From the NCBI GenBank assembly GCA_963665215.2, contig CAXXWW010000011.1, positions 124,001 to 188,000 of the forward strand: a DNA stretch of 64,000 bases. The letters run 5' to 3'. The translations under genes and the position numbers were made by a program. Shown piece after piece: positions 1 through 9,548 of the stretch (within the stretch, counting starts at the first letter, position 1; every line of letters begins with the position of its first letter). This DNA comes from G963665215 sp963665215 (GTDB taxonomy: Bacteria; Chloroflexota; Dehalococcoidia; Lucifugimonadales; CAUZJF01). A model generated the notes under the pieces. That model made no database searches. It had not been told where the DNA came from and was given only the letters and a program-made list of their open reading frames with translations.

Positions 1-433
1 GCGTCACGTGGTATGTGCTGTCCAGGATGAACTGCGCGGGAACGTTGCTCAGGGCCGGCGATTGATAGGGCAAGAAAATCTCTTCATCCAGCCCCCTCCC
101 CAGATAGGTGTTGTCGACGCCGTACAGCAGGTCCGCGGAAGGGTTCCCCTTCTCCAGGATGGCCCGGACCAGGGCCTCCCCCGCGTCCCCGGCCTTTTGG
201 ATAAGCACCGTGGCGTTGTTGGCCTCCTCGAACTCCCGGATGACCTCCTCGCCGATGTCGAAGCTGTCGTGGGTCATCACCACCAGCTTCTGCGGTTCGG
301 CCGGGGTCGGCGTTGCGGCCGGGGCCGCGGGAGCCGCTGCGGGGGCAGGCGGAGGCGCCTCATCCTCCTCGGCGCATGCCACCGCCGTCAGTGCCACCAG
401 TACCAGTCCGATGATCAGAGCTTTCAGCTTCAT
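1..433 (-). CDS. thiB: Thiamine ABC transporter substrate-binding lipoprotein (5' part; runs off window)
   Basis: Reading the minus strand from ATG at 433 gives about 144 residues before the window edge. They begin with a signal peptide ending in a lipobox-like AVAC, then an Ala/Pro linker, then the ThiB-type start of a periplasmic binding domain (KLVVMTHDSFDI, later ADLLYGVDNTYLGRG). ThiB binds thiamine or its phosphates outside the membrane and passes them to the ThiPQ transporter. A GGGAGG ribosome site lies 11 nt before the ATG. The TPP riboswitch just upstream strongly supports the thiamine assignment. The C-terminus and any permease genes are outside the window. Confidence 0.9.
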   Translation of the reverse strand, partial: MKLKALIIGLVLVALTAVACAEEDEAPPPAPAAAPAAPAATPTPAEPQKLVVMTHDSFDIGEEVIREFEEANNATVLIQKAGDAGEALVRAILEKGNPSADLLYGVDNTYLGRGLDEEIFLPYQSPALSNVPAQFILDSTYHVT

Positions 434-481
434 GACGGCCGTGACCTCCCAGGAGCATGCGAGTTCCCACAAACAGAACGA

Positions 482-499
482 CCGCCCTTGTCTGGGCGG
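482..499 (-). terminator. Hairpin between TPP aptamer and thiB; possible expression platform
   Basis: CCGCCC and GGGCGG arms separated by 6 nt are followed on the minus strand by a T-rich stretch (TCGTTCTGTTTGT). Its place between the TPP aptamer and the thiB start suggests a transcription terminator that forms when TPP is bound. The T-run is imperfect, so the role is inferred. Confidence 0.5.
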
Positions 500-526
500 C
501 CTGTGTTCGGCACGATCGAGGCCACA

Positions 527-610
527 TCCCTACGCTGGCATTACCCAGATCAGGTACTCGGGGTCGACAGCGTATCGGCTGCCCTCTCAGCCTGGCTTCC
601 CAAGCTCCCC
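527..610 (-). promoter_or_regulatory. TPP riboswitch (THI element) controlling thiB
   Basis: On the minus strand the conserved THI-box blocks appear in order: GGGGAGC, CCAGGCTGAGAGGGC, ACCTGATCTGGGTAATGCC, then AGCGTAGGGA. These match the pyrimidine- and pyrophosphate-binding arms of the TPP aptamer. The 3' end of the aptamer is about 94 nt before the thiB ATG. High TPP would be expected to repress thiB. Confidence 0.95.
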
Positions 611-612
611 CC

Positions 613-1030
613 GCGGGTCATATGTTGCTGTGGTGCAGTCTACCGGAGAGCGGACAGGGTGTCAAGGGGAAGGGTCCTGCCGCGCAGGTCATTCGGTTTT
701 CGGGCCTTTGCCCAAAACGGCTGTGGTTGCAGGACCGAACGGCCGGCATTACGTCTGATGGTGCCTCTCGCAGGTTCCAATGCCAAGCGCCGGTCTAGTT
801 CTGACTCTCAAATCCTCAATCCCGTGCCGGCGGCCTGATGTTGAGGGTACTTGACATGAGAGCCTATTTTCACAGATAGCCATTTAGCAAATACGGTAGC
901 CGCCTCTTGCTGCCAAGGTTTCACCCTCAGTTGCCCGAACAGCCGCGGTCTGCGCCGCCGCGTTCTCTGGATAACCCCGTCCTCGGCCGGCACCCCGTGA
1001 GGCCTTGCAGTCTGCGAACGCCGGCGACGG
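613..1030. other. Intergenic, no gene seen
   Basis: The stretch between the TPP aptamer and the end of the 1031-2698 gene contains no open frame with family-like sequence. It should hold the thiB promoter on the minus strand. I could not place a convincing -35/-10 pair. Confidence 0.5.
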
Positions 1031-2698
1031 TCAAGGGTTGCTGGCTACCGCCTGTTGGGCGAACTGTGGATCAACGTAGATGGTCAGGTCGATTCCGCTC
1101 AGATCAGGCGGAGTTTGGTGGTCGGGAAACAGCTCCAGTGCCTTCAACGCGCCATCCACTGACACCTCAGGCGTTGGCGGAATGGCAGGTTCATAGATGG
1201 CTATGATGGTCTTTAGACGTTCCGGTTCCAATCTTTGTATTCCGGAGTTGAGTATCGCGCCAGCTGTGGCCAGTTGGTCCGTATGAACTAGTTGCTGGGC
1301 GCGGTGCAAGGCCCTTGTCAATGCTACTAATACCTCAGGGTTGGCGCTGGCGTAGCTCTGGGTCGTCACGAGCGAGTGCATTTGTCGATTTGTCAGTTCC
1401 GGAACCTCCCCCGCTGATTGGTTCACTATCAACACAGCTTCTTGCCCCACTAGGGCCTCTTCCAAGTATGGAGTATGCGCATACAGGGCATCAATCGTCC
1501 CGTTGGAAAAAGCGTCATTCTGGCTCGCGCCGTGGATGATCACCATCTCGACGTCTTTGTCAGCATCCAAACCCACCGATTTGAAGAGCAGACGTAGCCG
1601 AACGGGTGGACCGGGAGCTACGCCAACCCTGAGACCCTGCATGGCATTCAACTTCTCTGCCAGTGGAGCGTCGGGAGAGAGCTGACGCTCCTCCGCCACC
1701 TCTTTGCGTACTATCAGGTTAATGGAGTCGTTCTGAAGCAGGTTGGCGAACACCAGTATCGGCTCTTCCTCTGCGATGAGAGGCAGGTACATGGGAGGAG
1801 GCAGCACCCCAATTTCGGCACGCCCCTGTAGCAGGAACTGACCTGTGCCCAGCGGGTTCGGAGGCACGATCACTACGACGTCCAGGCCTTCATCCCCGAA
1901 GAATCCAGCCCCTAGGGCGGTCCAGAAGCTCATGAACTGGAGGTTATCGCCCGTTGGAATCACCACGCGGATGGCATCAGGCCCAGCCTCCGGGGTAGCG
2001 GGGGGCGTGGGGGTGGCTACTTCGCCCGGAGCGGCCACAATGCTGGCATCGGCCAGTGACTGGCTTCCACTGCGGACCAGCAACTTGACCACCGGCTTTA
2101 GCTGCGGCCCGACCCCGGGCCGGAATACGATCGACCTCTCGGCGTCGAAATCCAGCGTCAGGATCGTTGTCACTCCCGCCGTCACGTCGAATCCTCCGAC
2201 GAGCCGCAACTTCTCGCTGGGTATCGCGGCCGCCCTCTCATTGCCACGGATAGTAACGACGGCTTTCGCAACCTCGAGGCGTATCTGCTGGTAACGGCCC
2301 GGCTCGAGCGTGGCACTGCCGAGGATCTCTTCAATGCCGCGCAGCTTCACCAGATCAAACTTCCGCGGCTCCGCAATGACAGTAAGCCATCCGGCGTCCC
2401 CGCCGTCCCCAAAGACATGCACTTCGATATTCTTGACTGTCACGACAATGCTGGTCGCAGCTTCGGCCGGCTGATCGGTGACTCGGATCTCCAGCGTCCC
2501 CAGGTCCGCGGACGCCTGAGAATCAGGCAGCTTGGTTGGTTGTTGAGTCGGTACAAGCGTCCCCAGGTCCTCGGGCGTCTGAGATTCAGGGAGCTTGGTT
2601 GGTTGTTGAGTCGGTACAACCGTCGTCTCTCCACCTCCGCAAGCTGCGAGGAAGAAAATAGCCGCGATGCTAAGAACGAAGATGGCGTTAAACCTCAT
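1031..2698 (-). CDS. Lipoprotein fusing a DUF4382 domain to an NMT1-like substrate-binding domain
   Basis: 555 residues. The signal peptide ends in a lipobox (LAAC, then GGG). Residues about 25-65 are a Pro/Gln/Thr linker made of two copies of a 21-residue unit (VPTQQPTKLP...). Residues about 68-215 resemble DUF4382 (LEIRVTDQP, IEVHVFG, FDLVKLRG, LVGGFDVTAG, TLTLDFD). After a second linker, residues about 243-540 resemble the NMT1/THI5-like ABC substrate-binding fold (FMSFWTALGAGFFGDEGLDV, GRAEIGVLPP, TNRQMHSLVTTQ). The binding domain suggests capture of a small ligand for import, with nitrate/sulfonate/pyrimidine-precursor families the nearest known. The thiB neighbour makes a thiamine-precursor ligand possible, but this is inference. 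DUF4382 has no established role. No permease gene is adjacent. Confidence 0.75.
   Translation of the reverse strand: MRFNAIFVLSIAAIFFLAACGGGETTVVPTQQPTKLPESQTPEDLGTLVPTQQPTKLPDSQASADLGTLEIRVTDQPAEAATSIVVTVKNIEVHVFGDGGDAGWLTVIAEPRKFDLVKLRGIEEILGSATLEPGRYQQIRLEVAKAVVTIRGNERAAAIPSEKLRLVGGFDVTAGVTTILTLDFDAERSIVFRPGVGPQLKPVVKLLVRSGSQSLADASIVAAPGEVATPTPPATPEAGPDAIRVVIPTGDNLQFMSFWTALGAGFFGDEGLDVVVIVPPNPLGTGQFLLQGRAEIGVLPPPMYLPLIAEEEPILVFANLLQNDSINLIVRKEVAEERQLSPDAPLAEKLNAMQGLRVGVAPGPPVRLRLLFKSVGLDADKDVEMVIIHGASQNDAFSNGTIDALYAHTPYLEEALVGQEAVLIVNQSAGEVPELTNRQMHSLVTTQSYASANPEVLVALTRALHRAQQLVHTDQLATAGAILNSGIQRLEPERLKTIIAIYEPAIPPTPEVSVDGALKALELFPDHQTPPDLSGIDLTIYVDPQFAQQAVASNP
2495..2620. repeat. Tandem duplication, 2 x 63 bp, in the lipoprotein linker
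   Basis: Two adjacent 63-bp copies (starting at 2495 and 2558) differ at only a few positions and encode the repeated 21-residue linker of the DUF4382/NMT1 lipoprotein. A multiple of three keeps the frame, so linker length may vary by slippage. Confidence 0.85.
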
Positions 2699-2954
2699 GA
2701 TCCTCTCCTATCGCTGCAAGCCCTGATTGACACTGATAATAGTCTGGCCGTCTCGATGCAGGATGTCATGGGTCTGTGGTCCCCTTCTTCGGGGAAAAGG
2801 TCCCTAGACCGCCGGGACTCGTTGGGTCCATACTGTTGGGGTGTAACACCGAAGTCACAGGCTGCCGGGGTCTCTAGTCCCTCGTGAAACAGGTCCCCAG
2901 ACCCTCGCCTTGCTCTGGGGGCCAGGGTAACCTGATGCACTAAGGAGCTCTGCT

Positions 2955-3201
2955 GTGCTGTCTCGAATAGTGAACCGTCAACGAAGCCTGCTGCTAGTCG
3001 GGTCGGGCCTCGTCATAGGCGCAACAGTCCTGTACCCCTTTTACGGCTCGCGGGCCATTGCCGCACTCCTTGCCGTGCTGCTCGTCTACCTGGCTGTCAC
3101 GCTGGGAGTTGGAATGCTTGCCCAACTGAGTGCACGGACCCGCCTGAGCCTCAGGTGGAAGATATCGGGGTCCATCTTCCTGATGCTCGGAGTCCTGCTG
3201 G
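2955..3201 (+). pseudogene. Sensor histidine kinase, 5' piece (split by IS256)
   Basis: GTG start with AAGGAG 7 nt upstream. It encodes an N-terminus with two hydrophobic segments (about residues 12-28 and 34-56) and the beginning of a third. The frame continues at 4579 once the IS256 element and one 8-bp target copy are removed: 247 + 1115 nt = 454 codons with no stop. In its present state the frame runs into IS sequence and ends at 3335. Confidence 0.85.
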
Positions 3202-4570
3202 GAGGTTACGTCAATAGGTGTGTAAACGACATCAGGCGGCGACCTTCTCAGCCGTTGATTCAATGGCGATTCCATCCGCATACTGTGCACCGAGATAGAC
3301 GTCTTCGATCAACTCAGGGGCCTTCAGACGCCTGAAGCGCTGTTCGGCGACCATCAACATTTTCCAGATCACCGCTATCGCCCGATCGACCCTCTTGTAG
3401 CGCTTGGCGGCATCGGTCCGAAGCCTGAGGGCCGCGAAGGGTGATTCTACCGGGTTCGTCGTGCGAAGGTGCCCCCAGTGCTCCTTTGGGAAGTCATAGA
3501 AGGTGACCATGCGGTCCCAGTCCCGCTCCAAGGCCTCTGAGGCCGCCTCGTAGGAATGGTCGCCGCACCACCTGGTGAACACCGTCCTGAGCCGCTCAGC
3601 CTCTGTCCGAGTCGGCGCGTAGGGGATAGTACGCAGCATGAGCTTGGCCTGGTCCTGTTGTCGCTTTGGAAGCTTGGCGAGCACGTTTACGATCTTGTGG
3701 TTCCAGCAGCGTTGCTCTGCCGCCTGCGGATAGACGTTGCGCAGAGCTCCCCAGATGCCCAGGTGTCCGTCTCCAACCACCAGCCTCGGGCAGCTCAAGC
3801 CCCGGCGCTTGATGTCCCTGAGCACCTCGGACCAGTTCTCTGTGGACTCCCTGTATCCAGGAACAGCGCTCACCACCACCTTGCTCCCGTCGCTCAGGGC
3901 CGCCATCACCACCAGTACCGCCGCCTTCTCCTTCTCAAGACCAGCCTTGACGTAGACTCCATCCACCCACATGTAGACCACTTCCAGGTCATCGAGGGGC
4001 CGGCTGCGCCATTGGGCAAGCTCATCGTTCCACTTATCCTTCAACCGGGCCACCGTGCTCGCCGATACCGGTGCGTCCTCTCCCAGCAGCCCCCGCAAAG
4101 CCAGATCGAAGTCGCCTTCGGATAGACCGTGCAGGTACAGCTCGGGGATCAACTCAGCAACCTTCCTGGTCCTGTTGACGAACAGCGGCAGCAGCCGGCT
4201 CTCGAACTGCTCCTCGGTATCGCGGACTCGCGGCCGCCTCAGCTGTATCGTTCCCGAACTCAGCGTAAGCCTCCGGGCTCTGCCGTATCCGTTCCGATAG
4301 CCGGTATCGTGAGTCCGAGTCGGATCTGAGCGCCGACTTCGCCCTTCCCAGAAACGCCGTCACCTCCTCCTCCAGCAACTCCTGGATCAGCCTCTGGACC
4401 TGGCTTCGCACCCAATCCTCCAACTGCTCCCACTCCGGCCTTGACTCCGACCTACTCTCAGTGCTTTCCTTCCTCATGGGCGGTCTATCTCCTCTCTTGG
4501 GCCTCGAGCCCGTGTTGTTCAGAGAGAGGGTACACCGCCTGACTGTTTACACACTTTTTGAAGATACCTC
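3202..4570 (-). mobile_element. IS256-family element, copy A (1369 bp)
   Basis: Imperfect terminal inverted repeats start GAGGTTACGTCAATAGG and, at the other end read inward, GAGGTATCTTCAAAAAG; both continue GTGTGTAAAC. It is flanked by an exact 8-bp target duplication CCTGCTGG (3194-3201 and 4571-4578), typical of IS256. It interrupts a histidine kinase gene. It is nearly identical to copy B (11156-12523) and copy C (63043 onward), so insertion is recent. Confidence 0.95.
3232..4477 (-). pseudogene. IS256 transposase, copy A, frameshifted
   Basis: Compared with the intact 414-residue copy B, one extra G near 4309 shifts the frame after about residue 56. The N-terminal piece (4154-4477) ends in a shifted tail, and the catalytic C-terminal 306 residues (3232-4152) start at an internal ATG. 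The two visible acidic motifs (WVDGVY and VVGDGH) remain. This copy probably needs another copy's transposase to move. Confidence 0.85.
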
Positions 4571-4578
4571 CCTGCTGG

Positions 4579-5693
4579 CGGTATCCATCGCCGGCCTTGC
4601 GGCCATCAATTACACCCACGGCGAAATCCACGGCATTCAGGAGTTCCGCGAGTTATCACCGCGGCCCTTGTTAGCCAACCTACTCCAGGAGACGGAGGGT
4701 CCCGCAAGAGACCTGCTCAGGCAAATGATGACCCGAAATTCCCAGATGGTTGCTGCTCTTGACGGCCTGGAAAATACGCAGCATGGTATCTTGACCTGGA
4801 CTCCTGGGATCGTTTTCGTCGGTGGTCTTATAGCCGTTGCACTTGGGGTGGCGCTGTCGTCGTCAATGGTCCGCCCACTGGAGAGGATAAGTGAAGCGAC
4901 TCGCAGGATTGCCGGCGGGGACTTCTCCCAACCTATAGATGTGCCAAATCGGGATGAAGTAGGGGAGTTGGCCACAAGTCTCAATAATGCCGCCCAAGAC
5001 CTGGCACGCCTCCAGGAGGCACTTTTGGCGGAAGAGCGGGCCCGATCCCTACAAGAACGTATGGTCGAAGCGACTCTGGCGCAGGAGGAGGAACGGAGGC
5101 GGATTTCACGGGAGATCCACGATGGCCTGGGCCCCTCGCTAGCAGACCTGGGTAATCGCCTCAGCGTCTGTCGACAACTGGTCCGGGTCGATCCTCTGAA
5201 GGCAGAGGCTGGACTAGATGAAGTTACTGTCTTACTGAGGGGCCATATCGAAGAGATTCGTGAACTAATCAACGAACTCAGGCCCCTGGCCTTGGACCAA
5301 TTGGGATTAGTTGAAGCCCTCCGTCAATATATTGAGCGCTATGGTGAAGAGTCCGGGATCGAAGCCACCTTCACGGTCTCAGGTTCTGTCCCGACGGACC
5401 CTCTCAGTGAGGTGACCATCTACCGCGTGGCGCAAGAAAGTCTGAGCAATGTACGGAGGCACGCTCAGGCGACTGCCGTCCAGGTAGTTCTTCGCGGATC
5501 GGACGATAATGTGGAGATTACGGTGTCTGACGATGGGCAGGGGTTTGATCTGGATGCAGCGCCCCCGACAGGTAGCGGCATCGGCCTCACAAGTATGAGG
5601 GAGCGAGCGGAGCTGGTTGGCGGCAGCTTTACGATTAAGAGTAGCCCTGGTCAAGGCTGTCAGACGATCCTCCGTATCCCGGCGAGGAGGTAG
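4579..5693 (+). pseudogene. Sensor histidine kinase, 3' piece (HAMP, HisKA_3, HATPase)
   Basis: This is the rest of the kinase begun at 2955. It carries a sensor segment, a second transmembrane helix (GIVFVGGLIAVALGVALSSS), a HAMP linker (RPLERISEATRRIAGGDF), a HisKA_3 dimerisation helix with the phospho-accepting His (REIHDGLG) and an HATPase domain with DDGQGFD and GIGLTSMRERA boxes. It belongs to the NarX/DegS class that phosphorylates LuxR-type regulators, matching the regulator 3 nt downstream. With its N-terminal membrane part cut off, signalling is probably lost. Confidence 0.9.
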
Positions 5694-5696
5694 ATC

Positions 5697-6078
5697 TTGG
5701 ACGCCATACGCATTCTTGTGGCCGATGACCACACCCTTTTCCGCAAGGGGCTCCGCTACCTCCTAGAGCATCTGACGGGCATGGAAGTAGTGGGGGAGGC
5801 GGCGACTGGCTCAGAGGCAGTGACCCTGGCGGAGGAACTTGTTCCCGATGTCGTGCTCATGGACATAAAGATGCCTGGCCTGAGCGGGATCGAAGCGACG
5901 AAGCAGATACTTCTTGAGAACTCACACATAGGCATCGTTCTGGTAACCATGTTCCAGGACGTGGAGTCGGTCTTCTCCGGGATGCGGGCAGGCGCACCCG
6001 GGTATGTTCTGAAGGGTGCGGACCCCCAGGAACTGAAGCACACAATTGAGGCCGCCTACCGCGGAGAGGTCCTCTTAA
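5697..6078 (+). pseudogene. NarL/LuxR-family response regulator, piece 1 (receiver domain)
   Basis: TTG start with GAGGAGG 6 nt upstream, 3 nt after the kinase stop, so the two were one operon. The receiver domain is complete: acidic pair (VADDHT), phospho-acceptor Asp (VVLMDIKMPG), conserved Thr (LVTMF) and Lys (VLKGA). The gene then hits an IS1380 element at 6079 and ends in IS sequence at 6110. The full gene is 5697-6078 + 7803-7949 + 9190-9326 = 666 nt, 222 codons, no stops, the usual length for this family. Confidence 0.9.
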
Positions 6079-7797
6079 CCCGAATCCACCGAAGGAGGGC
6101 GTCGGGTTAGCGTCCTGAGGCGGCAAGAAGGTGCTCCTGTGCTTCTGGGATAATGGTTTTGTAGCAAAAAAACGGCCCCGGAAAAGGAGCACCCAGTAGA
6201 TGCTGCCACGCAACCACCCCGACCGGATCCAAATCACCTTCGACGACCGCCGCTTGGTGGCCAATGCCGGGCTGCTCCTTCCGGCCACCCTGGCGCGGCA
6301 CCTCGGCCTGCCCGAACTCGTCCGGCAGCGCCTCGACCTGGGCGATGCCCCGGGGCGGGCGAACACGAGCGACAAGATGATGACGCTGGTGGCGTCTGCG
6401 CTGGCTGGGGGCGACTGCATTGACGACGCCGATGTGTTGCGCACCGGGGGGACGGCCTGCACCCTGGGCGGCACGGTCAAGGCGCCATCCACCCTGGGCA
6501 CCTTCCTGCGCAGCTTCCGGTGGGGCCACGTCCGTCAACTCGACCGGGTGAGCCGCGAGTTGCTGGCCCGGGCTTGGCAGGCCGGGGCGGGACCCGGCGA
6601 CGGGCCCCTGACCATTGACCTGGACTCCACCATCTGCGAGACCTACGGACTGGCCAAGGAGGGAGCGCGCCACCACGGCTATACCGGCAAGCGGGGCTAC
6701 CACCCGCTGCTGGCCATCGCCGCCGGCACCGGAGACGTGCTGATGTCCCGGCTGCGCGAGGGCCGGGCCAACACCGCCCGCGGCGCCGCCCACTTCCTGC
6801 GGGAGACGGTGGGACGGGTGCGCTACGCTGGGGCCAACGGACGACTCACGCTACGGGCCGACAGCGGGTTCTACACTCATGGCGTGGTATCCGTCTGCCG
6901 CAAGATGGATGTCCGCTTCTCCATCACCATCCGCCAGCACAAAAGCCTGCACAATCTCATCGAGGCGATACCCGAAGATGCCTGGACGCCGATTCCTTAC
7001 TGGATGGACGGCGCCGCCGATGTGGCCGAGACCACCTGCACCCCCTTCCAGGCCGAGGCGGACGCCGCGCCGGTACGGCTCATCGTCCGGCGGGTGAAGC
7101 CGACGCCCGGTTCCCAACTGGCCCTCTTCGCCAAATACAGCTATCATGGCTTCATCACCGACCGGGACGGGGAGTTGCTCGAACTGGAGGCTGACCATCG
7201 CCGCCACGCCGAGATCGAGAATGCCATACGCGACCTCAAGTACGGCGTCGGGCTGAACCATCTCCCCTCGGGCCGCTTCGCCGCCAACGGCGCCTGGCTG
7301 GCCGTCCAGACGATGGCCCACAACCTGGCCCGCTGGACGGCGCGGATCGGTCTGGGAGAGCGGATAGCCACCACCAAGACCCTCCGGCGGCGGTTCTTCT
7401 CCCTGGCCGGACGGCTCACCCGCTCGGCACGCCGGTTGACCCTGCATCTTCCGGATCGCTGGCCTTGGGCTGAGAAGTTCAGCCGCGCCTTGGCCCGGCT
7501 GCGAGCCATTCCACTCCCGGCCTGACGGCACCGTCGGCGACCGACCCACCCACCGGACAACCGAAGATCCCCGCAGACTCGTGCCAGCCCGGTCCGAGAG
7601 AGTTCCCTGCTGCGTATTCTCTCGCCATCCCGCGCATCGCAGCTCCCGCAGACGGCCATAGGGGCCCCTGTGCGGCGATGAAGACCGTCCGCCGACCTCC
7701 CTACCCCAAATGGAACCCAGGCTATTTCCCCTGTAGCTCCCTCACCCCCCTTCCGCTTTCCTCACGCCGTCCATCGGTGTCCTTCGGTGGATTCGGG
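6079..7797 (+). mobile_element. IS1380-family element, copy 1 (1719 bp)
   Basis: The ends are 18-bp inverted repeats beginning CCCGAATCCACCGAAGGA. An exact 5-bp target duplication CTTAA flanks it (6074-6078, 7798-7802). It carries one transposase gene. It interrupts the response regulator, and removing it restores the frame (GEVLL-SSAIAAK). Four other near-full copies are in the window. Confidence 0.95.
6200..7525 (+). CDS. IS1380 transposase (copy 1, intact)
   Basis: 441 residues, DDE-type transposase of the IS1380 family. Candidate catalytic acids are D140 or D142 (TIDLDST), D221 (RADSGF) and E338 or E340 (AEIENAIRDLK). The ribosome site AAGGAG is 11 nt before the ATG. Identical or nearly so to the proteins at 30537-31862, 33974-35299 and 42319-43644. 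Confidence 0.95.
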   Translation: MLPRNHPDRIQITFDDRRLVANAGLLLPATLARHLGLPELVRQRLDLGDAPGRANTSDKMMTLVASALAGGDCIDDADVLRTGGTACTLGGTVKAPSTLGTFLRSFRWGHVRQLDRVSRELLARAWQAGAGPGDGPLTIDLDSTICETYGLAKEGARHHGYTGKRGYHPLLAIAAGTGDVLMSRLREGRANTARGAAHFLRETVGRVRYAGANGRLTLRADSGFYTHGVVSVCRKMDVRFSITIRQHKSLHNLIEAIPEDAWTPIPYWMDGAADVAETTCTPFQAEADAAPVRLIVRRVKPTPGSQLALFAKYSYHGFITDRDGELLELEADHRRHAEIENAIRDLKYGVGLNHLPSGRFAANGAWLAVQTMAHNLARWTARIGLGERIATTKTLRRRFFSLAGRLTRSARRLTLHLPDRWPWAEKFSRALARLRAIPLPA

Positions 7798-7802
7798 CTT
7801 AA

Positions 7803-7949
7803 GCTCGGCAATTGCTGCCAAGCTGCTGAACCGTTTCGACCGTGCGGGTGAGCCGGTCGAAGGCATTCCTTACGAGGCGCTCACGCCTAGAGAGCTGGAG
7901 GTCCTCCGCCTGGCGGCAGAAGGGCTGAGCAATAAGGAAATTGCGGCTA
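7803..7949 (+). pseudogene. Response regulator, piece 2 (start of LuxR helix-turn-helix)
   Basis: This continues the frame of 5697-6078 (SSAIAAKLLNRF...). It holds the linker and the first part of the LuxR DNA-binding domain (LTPRELEVLRLAAEGLSNKE). It is cut at 7949 by the IS630-type element inserted at a TA dinucleotide. Confidence 0.9.
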
Positions 7950-9187
7950 GTGGTTCAACGTTTTTGTATTGATGGGTAGAGTGACTTTAGCTTGATGCGC
8001 GCATCCTCGGTAGTGAAGCGCCAATCCACTCGTATCACATCCCGGTTGCGTTGATTCTGCCAAGCATTGACCTCGCCGCGCAGGATGTCTTGATTGGCAA
8101 TCCGTCGGTCCAGGCACTGTCGAGCCAGCACACCGATCTCTATCTCCGCCATATTCAACCAACTCCCGTGTTTGGGAGTGTAGTGTATCTCCAGTCGCTC
8201 AGCTATACGCCTCGCCTCAGCAGGCTCGAATGCCTCGTATAGCGAGGACAGCTTGTGAGTGTTGAAGATTGTCCATTACCAGCACGATCCGGTCTCTGTC
8301 AGGGTAGTCCTCGTCGACCAGTTCCTTTATCACATGCGCCCAGTCCACCTTCGTGCGACGCTCTCTGACCTCGACTCGGCGCCATCCGTCCAACGGTGCA
8401 AACAGCATGAACAGGCTGCTCACTCCATTGCGCTCGTATTCGCAGTCGTATGCCGCCGATAAGCCGGGCGCTGCGGGACGCGGCACTCGCGTCTCCTTGA
8501 CTTGCTGTTTGCTCGTCTCATCCATGCACACCAGAACCTCATTCCCATCGTACGGCCGTTGGTAGACCTCCAGTACGTCTTCCATCGCGCACACAAACTC
8601 CGCGCTCTGACCGGGCGGGATGCACCAACTCTGCTTCAGCCACGGCTTCAGTTCGTTTTTTTTTAAGCGCCTGGCGAACCGTCTCGGTGCTAATGGTCCC
8701 GACTATCTCACACTCGACCAACTGGTCAGCCAACAGCTTCAGGGTCCAACTGGCACGCCCCTCCGGCGGTTCCCCGCAGGCCATCGCTATCAACCGTGCT
8801 TCACCTTCGCCGTCCAGTCTCTTTTGACGCCGACGCAGTTGCTTTTTACGATTCAGCGCAGACTCGACCCCCTCCTCCACACAGCGCTTGCGTATTCGCT
8901 CGACCGTTGACTGTCCCACACCGAGCGCGCTGGTGATGTCCGCGTCCTTCATTCCCCCGTCCGAGCGTGACTCATCGCTCATCAGCAGAATGCGCGCATG
9001 GGTCTGTTTGTACGCCGCAGCCCGACCGCGTGAGACCAAGGCGTTGAGTTCCTGTTGTTCGTCGGTAGTCAGTCTGATACGGTACTTCTTGGTAGACATC
9101 ATGGTTCCTCCTCGGTTCAACGTTACGATTGAACCCCCAAGAGGAACAATGACTATCATGGTATTCATTTCAATGATGTTGGACCAC
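7950..9187 (-). mobile_element. IS630-family element (1238 bp)
   Basis: Inverted ends GTGGTTCAACGT and GTGGTCCAACAT, flanked by TA (7948-7949, 9188-9189), the signature IS630 target. The surrounding CTAG is also compatible with a 4-bp duplication. It splits the LuxR domain of the response regulator. This is the only copy in the window. Confidence 0.9.
7955..9103 (-). pseudogene. IS630 transposase, frame broken twice
   Basis: From ATG 9103 (GAGGAGG upstream) it encodes a helix-turn-helix N-terminus, then reaches nine A residues near 8660 where the frame must shift +1 to reach the DDE domain (CMDET, VMDNL). IS630 relatives can use slippage at A-runs, so this first break may be functional. A second shift near 8265 separates the last part containing NMAEIE, which supplies the third acid, so the copy is probably dead unless this is a sequencing error. 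Confidence 0.85.
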
Positions 9188-9189
9188 TA

Positions 9190-9326
9190 GTTTGGTACTC
9201 AGCGAAAAGACGGTGAAGAACCGTATCAGCAATATCTTCGCTAAATTGCGAGTCAACGACAGGACACAGGCTGTCCTCCGTGCGCTGCGGATAGGCCTGG
9301 TGCGGCTGCCTGACGAAACCCCTTAG
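9190..9326 (+). pseudogene. Response regulator, piece 3 (end of LuxR domain)
   Basis: Resumes the frame as LVLSEKTVKNRISNIFAKL and ends RIGLVRLPDETP at TAG 9324-9326. The recognition helix is intact. It has no start codon of its own. Confidence 0.88.
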
Positions 9327-9548
9327 TTATTGTTCCTTTTCACCAGTCCCATTACAGTGGCCGCATGAGGCAACCGCACGCCGGGCTGTACAGAAACCAC
9401 CGTGTCCCTATGGGATCCCCTGATTTGCTAGCCGTGCCCTTCTCGATAGTGGCGGCCTCCGTGAAGCCCTTAGGGGGCCGCTGTGAAGGCCAGGTCCTGC
9501 GGTTCCTGAGTGGACGACTTGATCTTTGCTGCGGAAAGTGGCAACTTT

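Noticed and set aside
8..838. Long plus-strand frame over thiB and the riboswitch
   Set aside because: It is antisense to thiB and the TPP aptamer and has compositionally biased, non-family protein sequence.
6107..6793. Antisense frames of about 230 codons inside every IS1380 copy
   Set aside because: They recur only because the element recurs, overlap the transposase completely and have no family features.
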